A stretch of DNA of 64,000 nt from an uncultured Lachnobacterium sp. (GTDB lineage Bacteria > Bacillota > Clostridia > Lachnospirales > Lachnospiraceae), in assembly GCA_900546625.1 (NCBI GenBank), contig URDU01000003.1, positions 62,001-126,000 on the forward strand. The letters run 5' to 3'. A program made the translations under genes and the position numbers. A model generated the notes under the pieces. It saw only the letters and a list, made by a program, of their open reading frames with translations, made no database searches and was not told the DNA's origin. Every line of letters starts with the position of its first letter. Position 1 is the stretch's first letter. Below are positions 54,347-63,848 of this stretch, one piece after another.

Positions 54347-54443
54347 CTTTTGGTCAGGATATATTAAAATGACAGTGTAGACTGAAGCTATTGTAGGAAT
54401 ACATAAACCGGCAGCATAATCCGGAAGATGTAGGAGTGAGTAC

Positions 54444-56822
54444 ATGATGGAAAATGAGATTAATAATAGTCACAAGAAGAAAACACAATTACATATTTCG
54501 GTCAGAAACCTGGTGGAGTTTATCTTCAGGGAGGGCGATATAGACAACCGGTCATCCAGAGCGATGAGTGCTGATGCCATGATGGAGGGCACGCGCATTC
54601 ACAGGAAAATCCAGGGCAGCATGGGCAAGGAGTATCAGGCTGAGGTGCCGCTTTCACATGTTGTTGAGGGTGATTTGTATGAGCTGACTGTTGAGGGCAG
54701 GGCAGATGGTATCTTTACGGAGGATGGTAAGTGCTTTGTCGATGAGATTAAGGGAATGTACAGAAGGGTTGAGCTGTTTGAAAAGCCGGTTTTTGTGCAT
54801 CGTGCACAGGCTATGTGCTATGCATATATTTTTGCTCTGCAAAATAATATGGAAATGATTGGCATACAGATGACCTACTGTAATCTGGAGACGGAGCAGA
54901 CTAAGTATTTTCGTGAGGAATTTTCATTTGAAGAGATAAAAAAATGGTTTGATGACCTGATGGAAGAGTACGGCAAATGGGCAACCTTTCAGTGCGAAAT
55001 GAAAAATCAAAGGCAGGCTTCAATCAAAGAACTGGGGTTCCCGTTTGAGTACAGGCCGGGACAGAAAAAGCTTGTATCTGATGTCTACAGGACAATCATG
55101 AGACAGAAGCTTCTTTTTATGCAGGCTCCTACAGGTGTCGGAAAGACCATCTCTACTATTTTCCCGGCAGTGAAGGCGGTTGGTGAGGAGCTGGCAGACA
55201 GAATTTTTTATCTGACAGCGAAGACGATTACCGCAACAGTCGCAAAGGAAACGTTTGCGCTGCTTGAAAAAAACGGTTATAGGGCAAAAACTATTCAGAT
55301 TACGGCAAAGGAAAAGCTGTGTCTGTGTGATGAGATGGAGTGCAATCCGGTGAACTGCCCATATGCAAAGGGGCATTTTGACAGAGTAAATGATGCGGTT
55401 TTTGATCTGCTTTGCAGGTGTGAGATGATTGAGCGCGATGATATTTTGTCTCAGGCGGATAGGTATACCGTTTGTCCATTTGAGCTTTGTCTTGATACGG
55501 CGAGCTGGTGTGATAATATCATCTGCGATTACAACTATGTGTTTGACCCGAATGTTTATCTTAAGAGATTTTTTCAGGAGGGGATAAAGGGAGACTATAT
55601 TTTTCTCATTGATGAGGCACACAATATGGTCGAAAGAAGCAGACAGATGTACAGCGCACAGATATATAAGGAGGATTTCCTTACTGTGAAGCGTATCATG
55701 AAGGAGCACAGCCGCTCTATTGAGAAAGCGCTTGACCGGTGCAATAAGATACTGCTTGGGATGAAACGCGAATGTGAGAATTATACGGTATATGATACGC
55801 TTGGCAATATGGTATTTTCCTTTATGCGGCTTATGACTCTTCTGGATGAGTTTTTGCAGAAGGCTAATGAGTTTCCGGGGAAAAAGGATGTCATGGATTT
55901 TTATTTTGAGCTTCGCAATTTCCTAAACATTTATGATCTGGTGGACGAGCACTACGTGATGTATTCAGAGCTTGAGGCTGATGGCAGATTTATGCTGAAG
56001 CTTTTTTGTGTGGATCCGTCGCTTAATATACAAAAGAGGCTGGATAAGGGAAAGTCGGCTGTGTTTTTCTCGGCGACCCTTCTGCCTGTAAACTATTACA
56101 AGAGCCTGTTAAGCACAAAAAAGGACAACTATGCCATATATGCTGACAGCACGTTTGACAGTAAAAAGAGGCTGCTTGCGATGGCAACCGATGTGAGCAC
56201 GAGGTACACGAGGCGCTCAAGGAGTGAGTATGAGCGGATTGCAGGGTATATTAATGCTGTTGTAATGCAAAAGACAGGAAACTATATGGTTTTCTTTCCG
56301 TCATATAAGATGATGAATGATGTTGCAGATATTTACTGCGAAAAATATGTAGACGAAACAGAGCTTATGCTGCAGAAAAGTAATATGTCAGAGGCTGAGA
56401 GGGAGGAATTTCTGGACAGGTTTAGTGAGGAATCTGACAAAGCACTTGTGGCCTTTGGCATCATGGGAGGCATATTCGGCGAGGGCATTGATTTGAAAAA
56501 TGACAGGCTGATAGGTGCGATTGTAGTCGGAACAGGGCTTCCGCAGATTAGCAATGAGAGGACTATATTGAAGGATTATTACGATGCCGAAAATGGCAGC
56601 GGCTTTGACTATGCCTTCAGGTATCCGGGCATAAATAAAGTCCTCCAGGCGGCCGGAAGAGTAATCCGGACGACGGAGGACACAGGTGTCATTTTGCTAT
56701 TGGATGAGAGATTCTGGCAGAGAGACTATGATCTGCTCTATCCACGCGAGTGGAGTGACAGAAAGCCATGTAATATAGCAAATGTCGGAAAATTAGTTGC
56801 CGACTTCTGGGAGCAGATTTAA
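54444..56822 (+). CDS. DinG/XPD-type helicase with N-terminal PD-(D/E)XK nuclease-like domain
   Basis: A 792-residue fusion. Residues about 15-160 show a RecB/Cas4-like nuclease pattern: VEGRADGIF (Asp88), VDEIKG (Glu101, Lys103) and a QAMCYAY motif. The superfamily 2 helicase follows: Walker A APTGVGKTISTIF near residue 230, four-Cys Fe-S segment in LCLCDEMECNPVNC (about 291-305), DEAH near 390 (LIDEAHNM), and C-terminal FGEGIDLKND and QAAGRVIRTTEDTG. The likely role is DNA repair. It overlaps the end of the convergent LysR gene by 30 bases. Confidence 0.88.
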   Translation: MMENEINNSHKKKTQLHISVRNLVEFIFREGDIDNRSSRAMSADAMMEGTRIHRKIQGSMGKEYQAEVPLSHVVEGDLYELTVEGRADGIFTEDGKCFVDEIKGMYRRVELFEKPVFVHRAQAMCYAYIFALQNNMEMIGIQMTYCNLETEQTKYFREEFSFEEIKKWFDDLMEEYGKWATFQCEMKNQRQASIKELGFPFEYRPGQKKLVSDVYRTIMRQKLLFMQAPTGVGKTISTIFPAVKAVGEELADRIFYLTAKTITATVAKETFALLEKNGYRAKTIQITAKEKLCLCDEMECNPVNCPYAKGHFDRVNDAVFDLLCRCEMIERDDILSQADRYTVCPFELCLDTASWCDNIICDYNYVFDPNVYLKRFFQEGIKGDYIFLIDEAHNMVERSRQMYSAQIYKEDFLTVKRIMKEHSRSIEKALDRCNKILLGMKRECENYTVYDTLGNMVFSFMRLMTLLDEFLQKANEFPGKKDVMDFYFELRNFLNIYDLVDEHYVMYSELEADGRFMLKLFCVDPSLNIQKRLDKGKSAVFFSATLLPVNYYKSLLSTKKDNYAIYADSTFDSKKRLLAMATDVSTRYTRRSRSEYERIAGYINAVVMQKTGNYMVFFPSYKMMNDVADIYCEKYVDETELMLQKSNMSEAEREEFLDRFSEESDKALVAFGIMGGIFGEGIDLKNDRLIGAIVVGTGLPQISNERTILKDYYDAENGSGFDYAFRYPGINKVLQAAGRVIRTTEDTGVILLLDERFWQRDYDLLYPREWSDRKPCNIANVGKLVADFWEQI

Positions 56823-57683
56823 AAACTCCTCAGTGGATGCTGACACGGGCATTGTGGTGTTTACGGACACAACAATCTGGCGTGGCGGCATCTTTTCTTT
56901 TGTTTTCAGCACAAAGAGCTCCTTATTTTCATGATTGATGCAGTAGTCAGGCACAAATGCGATACCCAGTCCGATTTTGGCAAGGTCTATGAGCAGATCG
57001 TTACTGCTTAGCTCAATCTCAGGAATCAGGTCAAGCTGGTGCTGTAAAAACAGATTGTGCAGGAATTCGCTTGTGGTGCTGTTTCGGTCGAGCATCATGA
57101 TAGGGTACTTATTGAGCTCAGAGAAAGCTATCTCCTGCTTGCGCAGCTTGAAATAATTGGGATTTGCCACAAAAACATCGGAAAAGTTGCATATGGTTTT
57201 CTGTCTGTATGAGTGATTGAGGTGCGAGTTTGGAAAATTCGTGACAATCAGGTCAACCTTCCTTTGCTCCAAAAGCTCCACACACTGGATGGAGGTGGCA
57301 TTTGTGACCTTGATAGGCACATTTGGGAACCTCTGATGGAACTGTTTTAGGTAAGGAACCAGCAGATAACGGCATATGGTATCGCTTGCGCCGATGTGAA
57401 GCTGGCCAAGTCCAAGTGTGCCGGAGTCTAAAAGCTGGCTTTCACCGCGGGCAATGAGATTCATGGCAGGCTCGATGTGCTTTAAAAGCAGTGCACCGGC
57501 TGCGGTCAGCTGTACTTTTTTAGTGCTTCTGATGAAAAGAGTCTGTCCAAGCTTTTTTTCGAGAGTCTTAATAGACTGGCTTACCGCGGACTGTGAAATA
57601 AACAGCTTCTTGCTGGCTTCAGAGAAGCTTAGGGATGTTGCCACGTAGTAAAAGACTTTGTAAAGCTCATAATTTATATCCAT
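56793..57683 (-). CDS. LysR-family transcriptional regulator
   Basis: A 296-residue regulator, divergent from purL. I chose the ATG at 57683 because GGAGGA lies 7 bases upstream on the minus strand; the frame extends 16 codons further. The HTH SFSEASKKLFISQSAVSQSI lies at about residues 17-36. The effector domain is of the CbbR/CysB type. It could govern purL from the shared 266-base spacer, but this is only inferred from position. Confidence 0.93.
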   Translation of the reverse strand: MDINYELYKVFYYVATSLSFSEASKKLFISQSAVSQSIKTLEKKLGQTLFIRSTKKVQLTAAGALLLKHIEPAMNLIARGESQLLDSGTLGLGQLHIGASDTICRYLLVPYLKQFHQRFPNVPIKVTNATSIQCVELLEQRKVDLIVTNFPNSHLNHSYRQKTICNFSDVFVANPNYFKLRKQEIAFSELNKYPIMMLDRNSTTSEFLHNLFLQHQLDLIPEIELSSNDLLIDLAKIGLGIAFVPDYCINHENKELFVLKTKEKMPPRQIVVSVNTTMPVSASTEEFLNLLPEVGN

Positions 57684-57832
57684 TTCGTTATCCTCCGTAT
57701 AAATATGATTATTTGCATCTGTTTTTATCATTGCTGTTTAAGCTATGGTGTGAATGGCAATATATTTTCTGACTACTATTATATAAGAAAACTATAATTA
57801 ACGCAACTTATAAAACAAATTAAATATATTAA

Positions 57833-57862
57833 TTATACTTATCATAACTAAAGTGTTATACT
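57833..57862 (+). promoter_or_regulatory. purL promoter candidate
   Basis: TTATAC (57833-57838), 18 bases, TATACT (57857-57862) with TGT before it. Two small hairpins follow in the leader (GTCCG/CGGAC at 57880-57903 and GTAAC/GTTAC at 57905-57923). No purine riboswitch is visible. Confidence 0.5.
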
Positions 57863-57949
57863 ACAACCATAGTTTAAAAGTCCGATTGTGCAAAAAGCCG
57901 GACGGTAACGAATAATGGGTTACATACTCTCGAATTGAAAGGAGAACAT

Positions 57950-60900
57950 ATGAGTAACGTACGTCGTGTATATGTAGAGAAAAAACCTGACTTTGCGGTA
58001 AAGGCAAAGGAATTAAAGCATGAAATCAAGCATTATCTGGGAATCACAACTGTGGAAGCAGTTCGTGTATTAATCAGATATGATGTGGAAAATATATCAG
58101 AGGAGACATACAAGAAAGCCTTGTATACAGTTTTCTCAGAGCCACCTGTAGATGATATCTACGAGGAGACATTTGACTATGGTGATGCAAAAGTATTTAC
58201 AGTAGAGTTTTTACCGGGACAGTTCGACCAGAGAGCTGACTCTGCTGAGCAGTGTGTGAAGCTTCTCAATGAGAATGAGGAGCCAATCATCAGAAGTGCT
58301 ATCACATATGTGATTGAGGGAAATATCACAGATGAGCAGTTTGCAGCTATTAAGAAGCACTGCATCAACCCTGTTGATTCGCGTGCTATCGGCATGGAAA
58401 AGCCTGATACACTTGTGCAGGAGTTTGAGGATCCTGCTGATGTCATCATATTTGATGGTTTCAAGGATATGGCAGAGGACAAGCTGAATGAGCTTTATTC
58501 ATCATTGAACCTTGCCATGACATTTAAGGATTTCCTTCATATCCAGAACTATTTTAGGAATGAGGAAAAGCGTGATCCTTCAATGACAGAAATCCGTGTG
58601 CTCGATACATACTGGTCAGATCACTGCCGTCATACTACATTCTCTACAGAGCTTAAGAATGTCAAGTTTGACGATGGATTCTACCGCACACCGATTGAAA
58701 ATACCTACAAGGATTATCTCAATACATTTTCAAATATCTACAAGGACAGAAATGACAAATTTGTCTGCCTGATGGATCTTGCACTGCTTGCCATGAAGAG
58801 ATTAAAGGCAGAGGGCAAGCTTGATGATCAGGAGGAGTCTGATGAGATCAACGCATGCTCTATCGTGGTACCTGTTGAGGTGGATGGAAAGACAGAGGAG
58901 TGGCTTGTGAACTTCAAGAACGAGACACACAACCATCCTACAGAGATCGAGCCTTTCGGTGGCGCTGCCACATGTCTTGGCGGAGCAATCCGTGATCCTC
59001 TTTCAGGACGTACATATGTATATCAGGCAATGCGTGTAACAGGTGCAGCAGATCCTACAGTACCGGTTTCACAGACAATTGAAGGAAAGCTTCCACAGAA
59101 GAAGCTTGTCAGAGAGGCAGCTCACGGCTACAGCTCATACGGAAACCAGATCGGACTTGCAACAGGCTATGTCAAGGAGGTTTACCATCCAAATTACGTT
59201 GCAAAGCGTATGGAGATCGGTGCGGTTATGGGTGCGGCTCCAAGACGTGCTGTCCAGAGACTTACATCTGATCCGGGAGATAAGATTATTCTTCTCGGAG
59301 GACGCACAGGACGTGACGGAATCGGTGGTGCTACAGGTTCATCAAAGGCACACAATACAAAGTCTACATCAGTCTGCGGAGCTGAGGTACAAAAGGGTAA
59401 TGCACCTACAGAGAGAAAGCTCCAGAGACTTTTCAGAAGAGAAGAGGTCAGCCATATCATCAAGAAATGTAACGATTTCGGTGCCGGCGGAGTTTCGGTT
59501 GCTATCGGAGAGCTTGCTGACGGACTTCGCATAGAGCTCGACAAGGTGCCAAAGAAATACGCAGGTCTTGACGGAACAGAGATTGCTATCTCAGAGTCAC
59601 AGGAGCGTATGGCAGTTGTAGTTGCACCTTCCGATGTTGAGCAGTTCCTTGCATATGCAAAGGAGGAAAATCTCGAGGCAACAGAGGTTGCGGTAGTTAC
59701 AGAGGATAAAAGACTTGTGCTTGAGTGGAGAGGCAAAGAGGTAGTAAATATCTCTCGTGCATTCCTTGATACAAACGGAGCTCATCAGGAGACAGACGTT
59801 GAGGTTGAGATGCCTTGTGAGAGCGACAACTATCTGGACAAAATCAGCACACCTGCTGTCGCAAAGATGGTTGAGGCAGGAGATATGAAGGGAGCCTGGG
59901 AAGCAGAGCTTGATGACCTTAACGTATGCTCACAGAAGGGCCTTGTTGAGATGTTCGACGGCTCTATCGGAGCAGGCAGTGTTTATATGCCATATGGTGG
60001 ACGTTACCAGCTCACAGAGACACAGTCCATGGTTGCAAAGCTTCCTGTATTAAAGGGCAAATGCGATACAGTCACAATGATGGCTTACGGCTTCGACCCA
60101 TATCTTTCATCATGGAGCCCATACCACGGATCTATATATGCAGTGCTTGAGTCTATCTCAAGAATCGTTGCAGCAGGCGGAGATTACAGCAAAATCCGTA
60201 TGACATATCAGGAGTACTTCCGCAGAATGAACGAGGATCCAAAGCGTTGGAGCCAGCCGTTTGCAGCACTCCTCGGAGCATATGATGCACAGATTGGCTT
60301 CGGACTTCCTTCAATCGGTGGAAAGGATTCTATGTCAGGTACCTTCAATGACATTGATGTACCGCCAACACTCGTATCATTTGCAGTGGATGTGGCAAAG
60401 GAAAAGGATATTATCACACCTGAGCTTAAGAAGGAAGGCAACCAGCTTGTTCTCTTTACAATAGATAAGGATGAGTTTGATCTTCCAAAATACGATCAGG
60501 TCATGACACTTTATACAGCAATCAGAAATCTTATCCAGGCTGGCGCAATTGTTTCAGCATATGCACTTGACGGAAAAGGACTCGCAGCAGCAGTATCCAA
60601 GATGGCATTTGGTAACAAGCTTGGTGTAACAATCGAGGATGAGGTGACAAGCGATACACTCTTTGCACCTGGCTTTGGTAATATCGTAGCAGAGGTTCCT
60701 GTTGATGCACTTTCAAAGGTCAGAGAGGTTATTGATGCAGCAGGTATTTCAGATGCAGCCTCTGTAGTCGGATATGTAAACGACAAGCAGACTATCGAGT
60801 GTGACGATATGGTGCTTCCTGTTGAGGATGCTGTCAAGGTATGGACAGCCAAGCTTGAGGGTGTTTTCCATACAAAGGCAACAGACGATACAAGCAAGGT

Positions 60901-61753
60901 AAATAGCGGTCTTTACGATGCAAAGAATATCTATGTATGCAAGAATAAAGTGGCTAAGCCTACAGTATTTATTCCGGTATTCCCTGGAACAAACTGTGAG
61001 TACGATAGTGCTAAGGCATTTGAAAGAGCCGGTGCTGACACAATCGTCAAGGTATTTAAAAACCTCACAGCAGAGGATATCCGTGATTCGGTTGATGAGT
61101 TTGTAAAGGCAATCGACAAATCGCAGATTATCATGTTCCCTGGCGGATTCTCAGCAGGAGATGAGCCGGAGGGTTCAGCTAAGTTCTTTGCAACAGCATT
61201 CAGAAATGCAAAGATGACAGAGGCTGTTGAAAAGCTCATCAATGAGCGTGACGGACTTGCACTTGGTATCTGTAACGGTTTCCAGGCACTTATCAAGCTT
61301 GGACTTGTACCATATGGAGAGATCAGACAGCAGGATGCACAGTCACCTACACTCACATACAATACAATCAACCGCCATATCTCAAAGATGGTTTATACAA
61401 AGGTTGTTTCAAACAAGAGCCCATGGCTTGCACAGGCAAAGCTTGGTCAGACCTACTGCAACCCGGCATCACACGGCGAGGGACGTTTCGTAGCACCAAA
61501 GGAGTGGCTTGATAAGCTCTTTGCAAACGGACAGGTTGCCACACAGTATGTTGATCTGGACGGAAATGTATCAATGGATGAGGAGTGGAATGTAAACGGC
61601 TCATACATGTCTATCGAGGGTATTACATCTCCTGACGGAAGAATCCTCGGCAAGATGGCTCACTCAGAGCGCCGCGGCGAGTCTGTAGCAATCAATATCT
61701 ATGGTGAGCAGGATATGAAGATATTCGAGAGCGGAGTGAAGTACTTTAAATAA
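57950..61753 (+). CDS. purL: Phosphoribosylformylglycinamidine synthase, single chain
   Basis: Fourth step of purine synthesis: FGAR, glutamine and ATP give FGAM. It has 1267 residues from ATG 57950, behind AAAGGAGAA. An N-terminal PurS-like domain, then the synthase with THNHPTEIEPFGGAATCLGG, a second ATP-binding half, and the C-terminal glutaminase (from about residue 1005) with Cys1108 in LGICNGFQAL. The single-chain form replaces separate PurS, PurQ and PurL. No other pur gene is adjacent. Codon bias is moderate to strong. Confidence 0.96.
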   Translation: MSNVRRVYVEKKPDFAVKAKELKHEIKHYLGITTVEAVRVLIRYDVENISEETYKKALYTVFSEPPVDDIYEETFDYGDAKVFTVEFLPGQFDQRADSAEQCVKLLNENEEPIIRSAITYVIEGNITDEQFAAIKKHCINPVDSRAIGMEKPDTLVQEFEDPADVIIFDGFKDMAEDKLNELYSSLNLAMTFKDFLHIQNYFRNEEKRDPSMTEIRVLDTYWSDHCRHTTFSTELKNVKFDDGFYRTPIENTYKDYLNTFSNIYKDRNDKFVCLMDLALLAMKRLKAEGKLDDQEESDEINACSIVVPVEVDGKTEEWLVNFKNETHNHPTEIEPFGGAATCLGGAIRDPLSGRTYVYQAMRVTGAADPTVPVSQTIEGKLPQKKLVREAAHGYSSYGNQIGLATGYVKEVYHPNYVAKRMEIGAVMGAAPRRAVQRLTSDPGDKIILLGGRTGRDGIGGATGSSKAHNTKSTSVCGAEVQKGNAPTERKLQRLFRREEVSHIIKKCNDFGAGGVSVAIGELADGLRIELDKVPKKYAGLDGTEIAISESQERMAVVVAPSDVEQFLAYAKEENLEATEVAVVTEDKRLVLEWRGKEVVNISRAFLDTNGAHQETDVEVEMPCESDNYLDKISTPAVAKMVEAGDMKGAWEAELDDLNVCSQKGLVEMFDGSIGAGSVYMPYGGRYQLTETQSMVAKLPVLKGKCDTVTMMAYGFDPYLSSWSPYHGSIYAVLESISRIVAAGGDYSKIRMTYQEYFRRMNEDPKRWSQPFAALLGAYDAQIGFGLPSIGGKDSMSGTFNDIDVPPTLVSFAVDVAKEKDIITPELKKEGNQLVLFTIDKDEFDLPKYDQVMTLYTAIRNLIQAGAIVSAYALDGKGLAAAVSKMAFGNKLGVTIEDEVTSDTLFAPGFGNIVAEVPVDALSKVREVIDAAGISDAASVVGYVNDKQTIECDDMVLPVEDAVKVWTAKLEGVFHTKATDDTSKVNSGLYDAKNIYVCKNKVAKPTVFIPVFPGTNCEYDSAKAFERAGADTIVKVFKNLTAEDIRDSVDEFVKAIDKSQIIMFPGGFSAGDEPEGSAKFFATAFRNAKMTEAVEKLINERDGLALGICNGFQALIKLGLVPYGEIRQQDAQSPTLTYNTINRHISKMVYTKVVSNKSPWLAQAKLGQTYCNPASHGEGRFVAPKEWLDKLFANGQVATQYVDLDGNVSMDEEWNVNGSYMSIEGITSPDGRILGKMAHSERRGESVAINIYGEQDMKIFESGVKYFK

Positions 61754-61820
61754 TTCATAACTGAATAGTTACAATAATTCATATATTGATTAGATTATTA
61801 TTTTTATAATATAATCAATT

Positions 61821-61869
61821 AAGCCCCCATGGAGGTCACGGATAGTGGCTTTCATGGGGCTTTTATTTT
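61821..61869 (+). terminator. purL terminator
   Basis: AAGCCCCCATG (61821-61831) pairs with CATGGGGCTT (61853-61862), one bulged C. The loop holds GTCAC/GTGGC, giving a branched hairpin; T-rich tail. Confidence 0.85.
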
Positions 61870-61948
61870 GGGGTTAGCGCTTTCTGACGAATTATGAGGT
61901 ACTGCATATTTCTGTGTTGAATGGTTAAAATTAAACAACCTTGTTTAC

Positions 61949-61977
61949 TTGATATTTGATAGTCACAGTGGTAAAAT
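61949..61977 (+). promoter_or_regulatory. pncB promoter
   Basis: TTGATA (61949-61954), 17 bases, TAAAAT (61972-61977) with TGG before it. Confidence 0.7.
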
Positions 61978-62038
61978 CAAGACTAAAATTACCGGTAGTA
62001 AACGGTTTGGAAGAAAAAGAAAAGAGGAAGTAAAACAA

Positions 62039-63250
62039 ATGAGATTGCCACAAATAATAAACAGCCTCCTTGAGACTGACATGTATAAATTCAGCATGGG
62101 ACAGACGATTTTTCATCAGTTCACAAGCTACAAAACAACATGGACCTTCAAGTGCCGGAATAAAGACGTGCATTTTACAGGTGAGATGGTCGAGGAGATA
62201 AAGGAGCAGGTGCAGGCCTTCTGTCAGCTTCGTTTTACTGAGGAGGAGCTTGAATATCTTGATAACATAACCTGGATAAAGGGCACATATGTTGATTTTT
62301 TAAGACTCTGGCAGCCGAGATATGAGGAGTTTACTATCACAACAGATGCACCGTGCGGACTGGCAATAGATGCAGCAGGCACGTGGCTCAACACTTCGAT
62401 GTACGAGATTCCGGTGCTTGCTATTGTAAATGAAGTGTACTTCCGCATGGCATATGATTATGATGTGCTTCTTAAGCAGTTTAAGCGCAGGCTTGATGAA
62501 AAGGTGCGTTTACTCGAGGAGGATACCTACAGACTTAGCGATTTCAGTGAATTTGGACTAAGGCGCCGTCTGTCTGCCGAAGCACAGGAGATGGCTATAA
62601 AGGCACTCGCAGAGGTTGAGCTGCCGGAGGATTCACACTTTATAGGTACTTCAAATGTGTACCTGGCAAAGAAATTTAATTTAAAGCCGGTAGGAACCAT
62701 GGCACATGAGTGGATTATGTGTACCGGACAGGGCAATCATAAGCATAATCCGGCATATTCAAACTGGTACGCACTCGATGCATGGGTCAAGGAGTATGGT
62801 ATATTAAACGGTATTGCACTTACTGACACCATAACAACAGACTGCTTTCTGCGTGATTTTCAGCTTACTTACGCGACGCTTTTCTCGGGAGTGCGCCATG
62901 ACAGCGGAGATCCGTACGAGTGGGGAGACAAGATGATAGCCCACTACAACAGTCTTGGAATCGATCCAAGGACAAAGACACTTTTGTTCAGCGACAGCCT
63001 CGACTTTGAGCGTGCGACGGCATTGTATGATTATTTCAAGGATAAGGCAAAGGTTGCATTCGGTATCGGAACCTTTATCAGCAACGATACTGATGAGGAT
63101 GCGCTCAATATAGTTATGAAGACAACCAAGTGCAACGGCATGGATGTGGCAAAGATTTCCGACGTGGCAGGCAAGGGCATGTGCAAGAATCCGGATTATG
63201 TCGATTACCTGAACAGGTGTATTGATTACAGAATGAAGAATGATAAATGA
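62039..63250 (+). CDS. pncB: Nicotinate phosphoribosyltransferase
   Basis: Salvages nicotinate into NaMN with PRPP. It has 403 residues from ATG 62039, behind AGAGGAAG; the frame is open 30 codons further up, but this starts before the predicted transcription start. LLETDMYKFSMGQTIFHQF is the family start, the phosphate region is near GTSNVYLAKKF and the active-site His in GTMAHEW. It is monocistronic. Confidence 0.95.
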   Translation: MRLPQIINSLLETDMYKFSMGQTIFHQFTSYKTTWTFKCRNKDVHFTGEMVEEIKEQVQAFCQLRFTEEELEYLDNITWIKGTYVDFLRLWQPRYEEFTITTDAPCGLAIDAAGTWLNTSMYEIPVLAIVNEVYFRMAYDYDVLLKQFKRRLDEKVRLLEEDTYRLSDFSEFGLRRRLSAEAQEMAIKALAEVELPEDSHFIGTSNVYLAKKFNLKPVGTMAHEWIMCTGQGNHKHNPAYSNWYALDAWVKEYGILNGIALTDTITTDCFLRDFQLTYATLFSGVRHDSGDPYEWGDKMIAHYNSLGIDPRTKTLLFSDSLDFERATALYDYFKDKAKVAFGIGTFISNDTDEDALNIVMKTTKCNGMDVAKISDVAGKGMCKNPDYVDYLNRCIDYRMKNDK

Positions 63251-63264
63251 TAAATTACGACATG

Positions 63265-63290
63265 AGGGGCAAAGATATTTTGCCCCTTTA
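63265..63290 (+). terminator. pncB terminator
   Basis: AGGGGCAAA (63265-63273) pairs with TTTGCCCCT (63279-63287) around 5 bases, then TTA. Confidence 0.85.
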
Positions 63291-63387
63291 ATCATGCGAT
63301 TGAATTGTGAGAAATGTGTAAACAATACAAAAAGTATATAAAATATCAGACAATTTAAAATAAAAGTAAAAATTATCAAAAAATATA

Positions 63388-63416
63388 TTGACAAATGGGT
63401 AAAATTGGTGTAATCT
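63388..63416 (+). promoter_or_regulatory. Promoter of the orphan transcription unit
   Basis: TTGACA (63388-63393), 17 bases, TAATCT (63411-63416). Confidence 0.75.
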
Positions 63417-63422
63417 TAAATC

Positions 63423-63783
63423 AACAAAAAGAGATACGAAAGGAACAAAAAATAAAACATAGGAGGTACAGTCCAATGGGGATTACATAATTTAAGTCAA
63501 AGTACTATAAGGATGATTGAACGGAATATTTAAATCTGTAGGGCGAGCCGAAGAGCAGTAATCGCACAGATATATTAGCAAATAAATAATATCGTTGAAA
63601 AAGTTCTTGTAGATTAAAAGTGAAAGATAGAATCTCTCATAAGAGTTTACATAGATGATGTAAAACGTAAAAAATTCATATAGCGAAAGCGGAACTTGGA
63701 GGTTATACAGTGAAGCTTACGGAACCAATGCTTTAGGAGCCACTTGATGTAAAATGTAGATCAGGTGGCTCCTATATTTTTCT
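63423..63783 (+). ncRNA. Candidate orphan structured RNA or leader without gene
   Basis: About 360 nt between a consensus promoter and a strong terminator, with no ORF of normal size. Hairpins seen: ATCTGT...ACAGAT enclosing GCGA/TCGC (63534-63571), TTTACAT/ATGTAAA (63646-63664), GC-GAAA-GC (63683-63690), and TTGG/CCAA with AGC/GCT (63688-63732). Two ribosome-binding-site plus tiny-ORF pairs occur: AGGAGGT then a 4-codon ORF at 63476-63490 (MGIT), and GGAGG then a GTG-started 8-codon ORF at 63710-63736 (MKLTEPML), which ends in the terminator. It does not match tmRNA, RNase P, SRP RNA, T-box or riboswitch patterns I know. It could be a small RNA, a leader-peptide relic, or a gene remnant. Confidence 0.5.
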
Positions 63784-63784
63784 T
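63735..63784 (+). terminator. Terminator of the orphan unit
   Basis: A perfect 14-bp stem, AGGAGCCACTTGAT (63735-63748) with ATCAGGTGGCTCCT (63760-63773, one G-U), 11-base loop, then ATATTTTTCTTTT. It may also serve the convergent histidinol phosphatase in part. Confidence 0.9.
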
Positions 63785-63848
63785 TTATGGCTGCATATGG
63801 TGACTGAATAGCTATATAAAATGATAACCGTAAGTCCTTAAAACATTG

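Noticed and set aside
57732..57949. Purine riboswitch before purL
   Set aside because: No paired loops with the conserved purine aptamer sequences; only two short hairpins.
59043..59534. 163-codon plus-strand ORF in another frame of purL
   Set aside because: Overlaps conserved PurL motifs; low-complexity composition typical of a shadow of a codon-biased gene. The same holds for 8277-9083 over the ABC-F gene and 23585-24001 over malic enzyme.
63423..63783. tmRNA, RNase P RNA, SRP RNA, T-box or c-di-GMP riboswitch
   Set aside because: The diagnostic sequences (tRNA-like CCA end, GAGGAAAGTCC, GGAAG...AGCAG tetraloop region, T-box bulge, GNRA receptor cores) are not present in the expected order.
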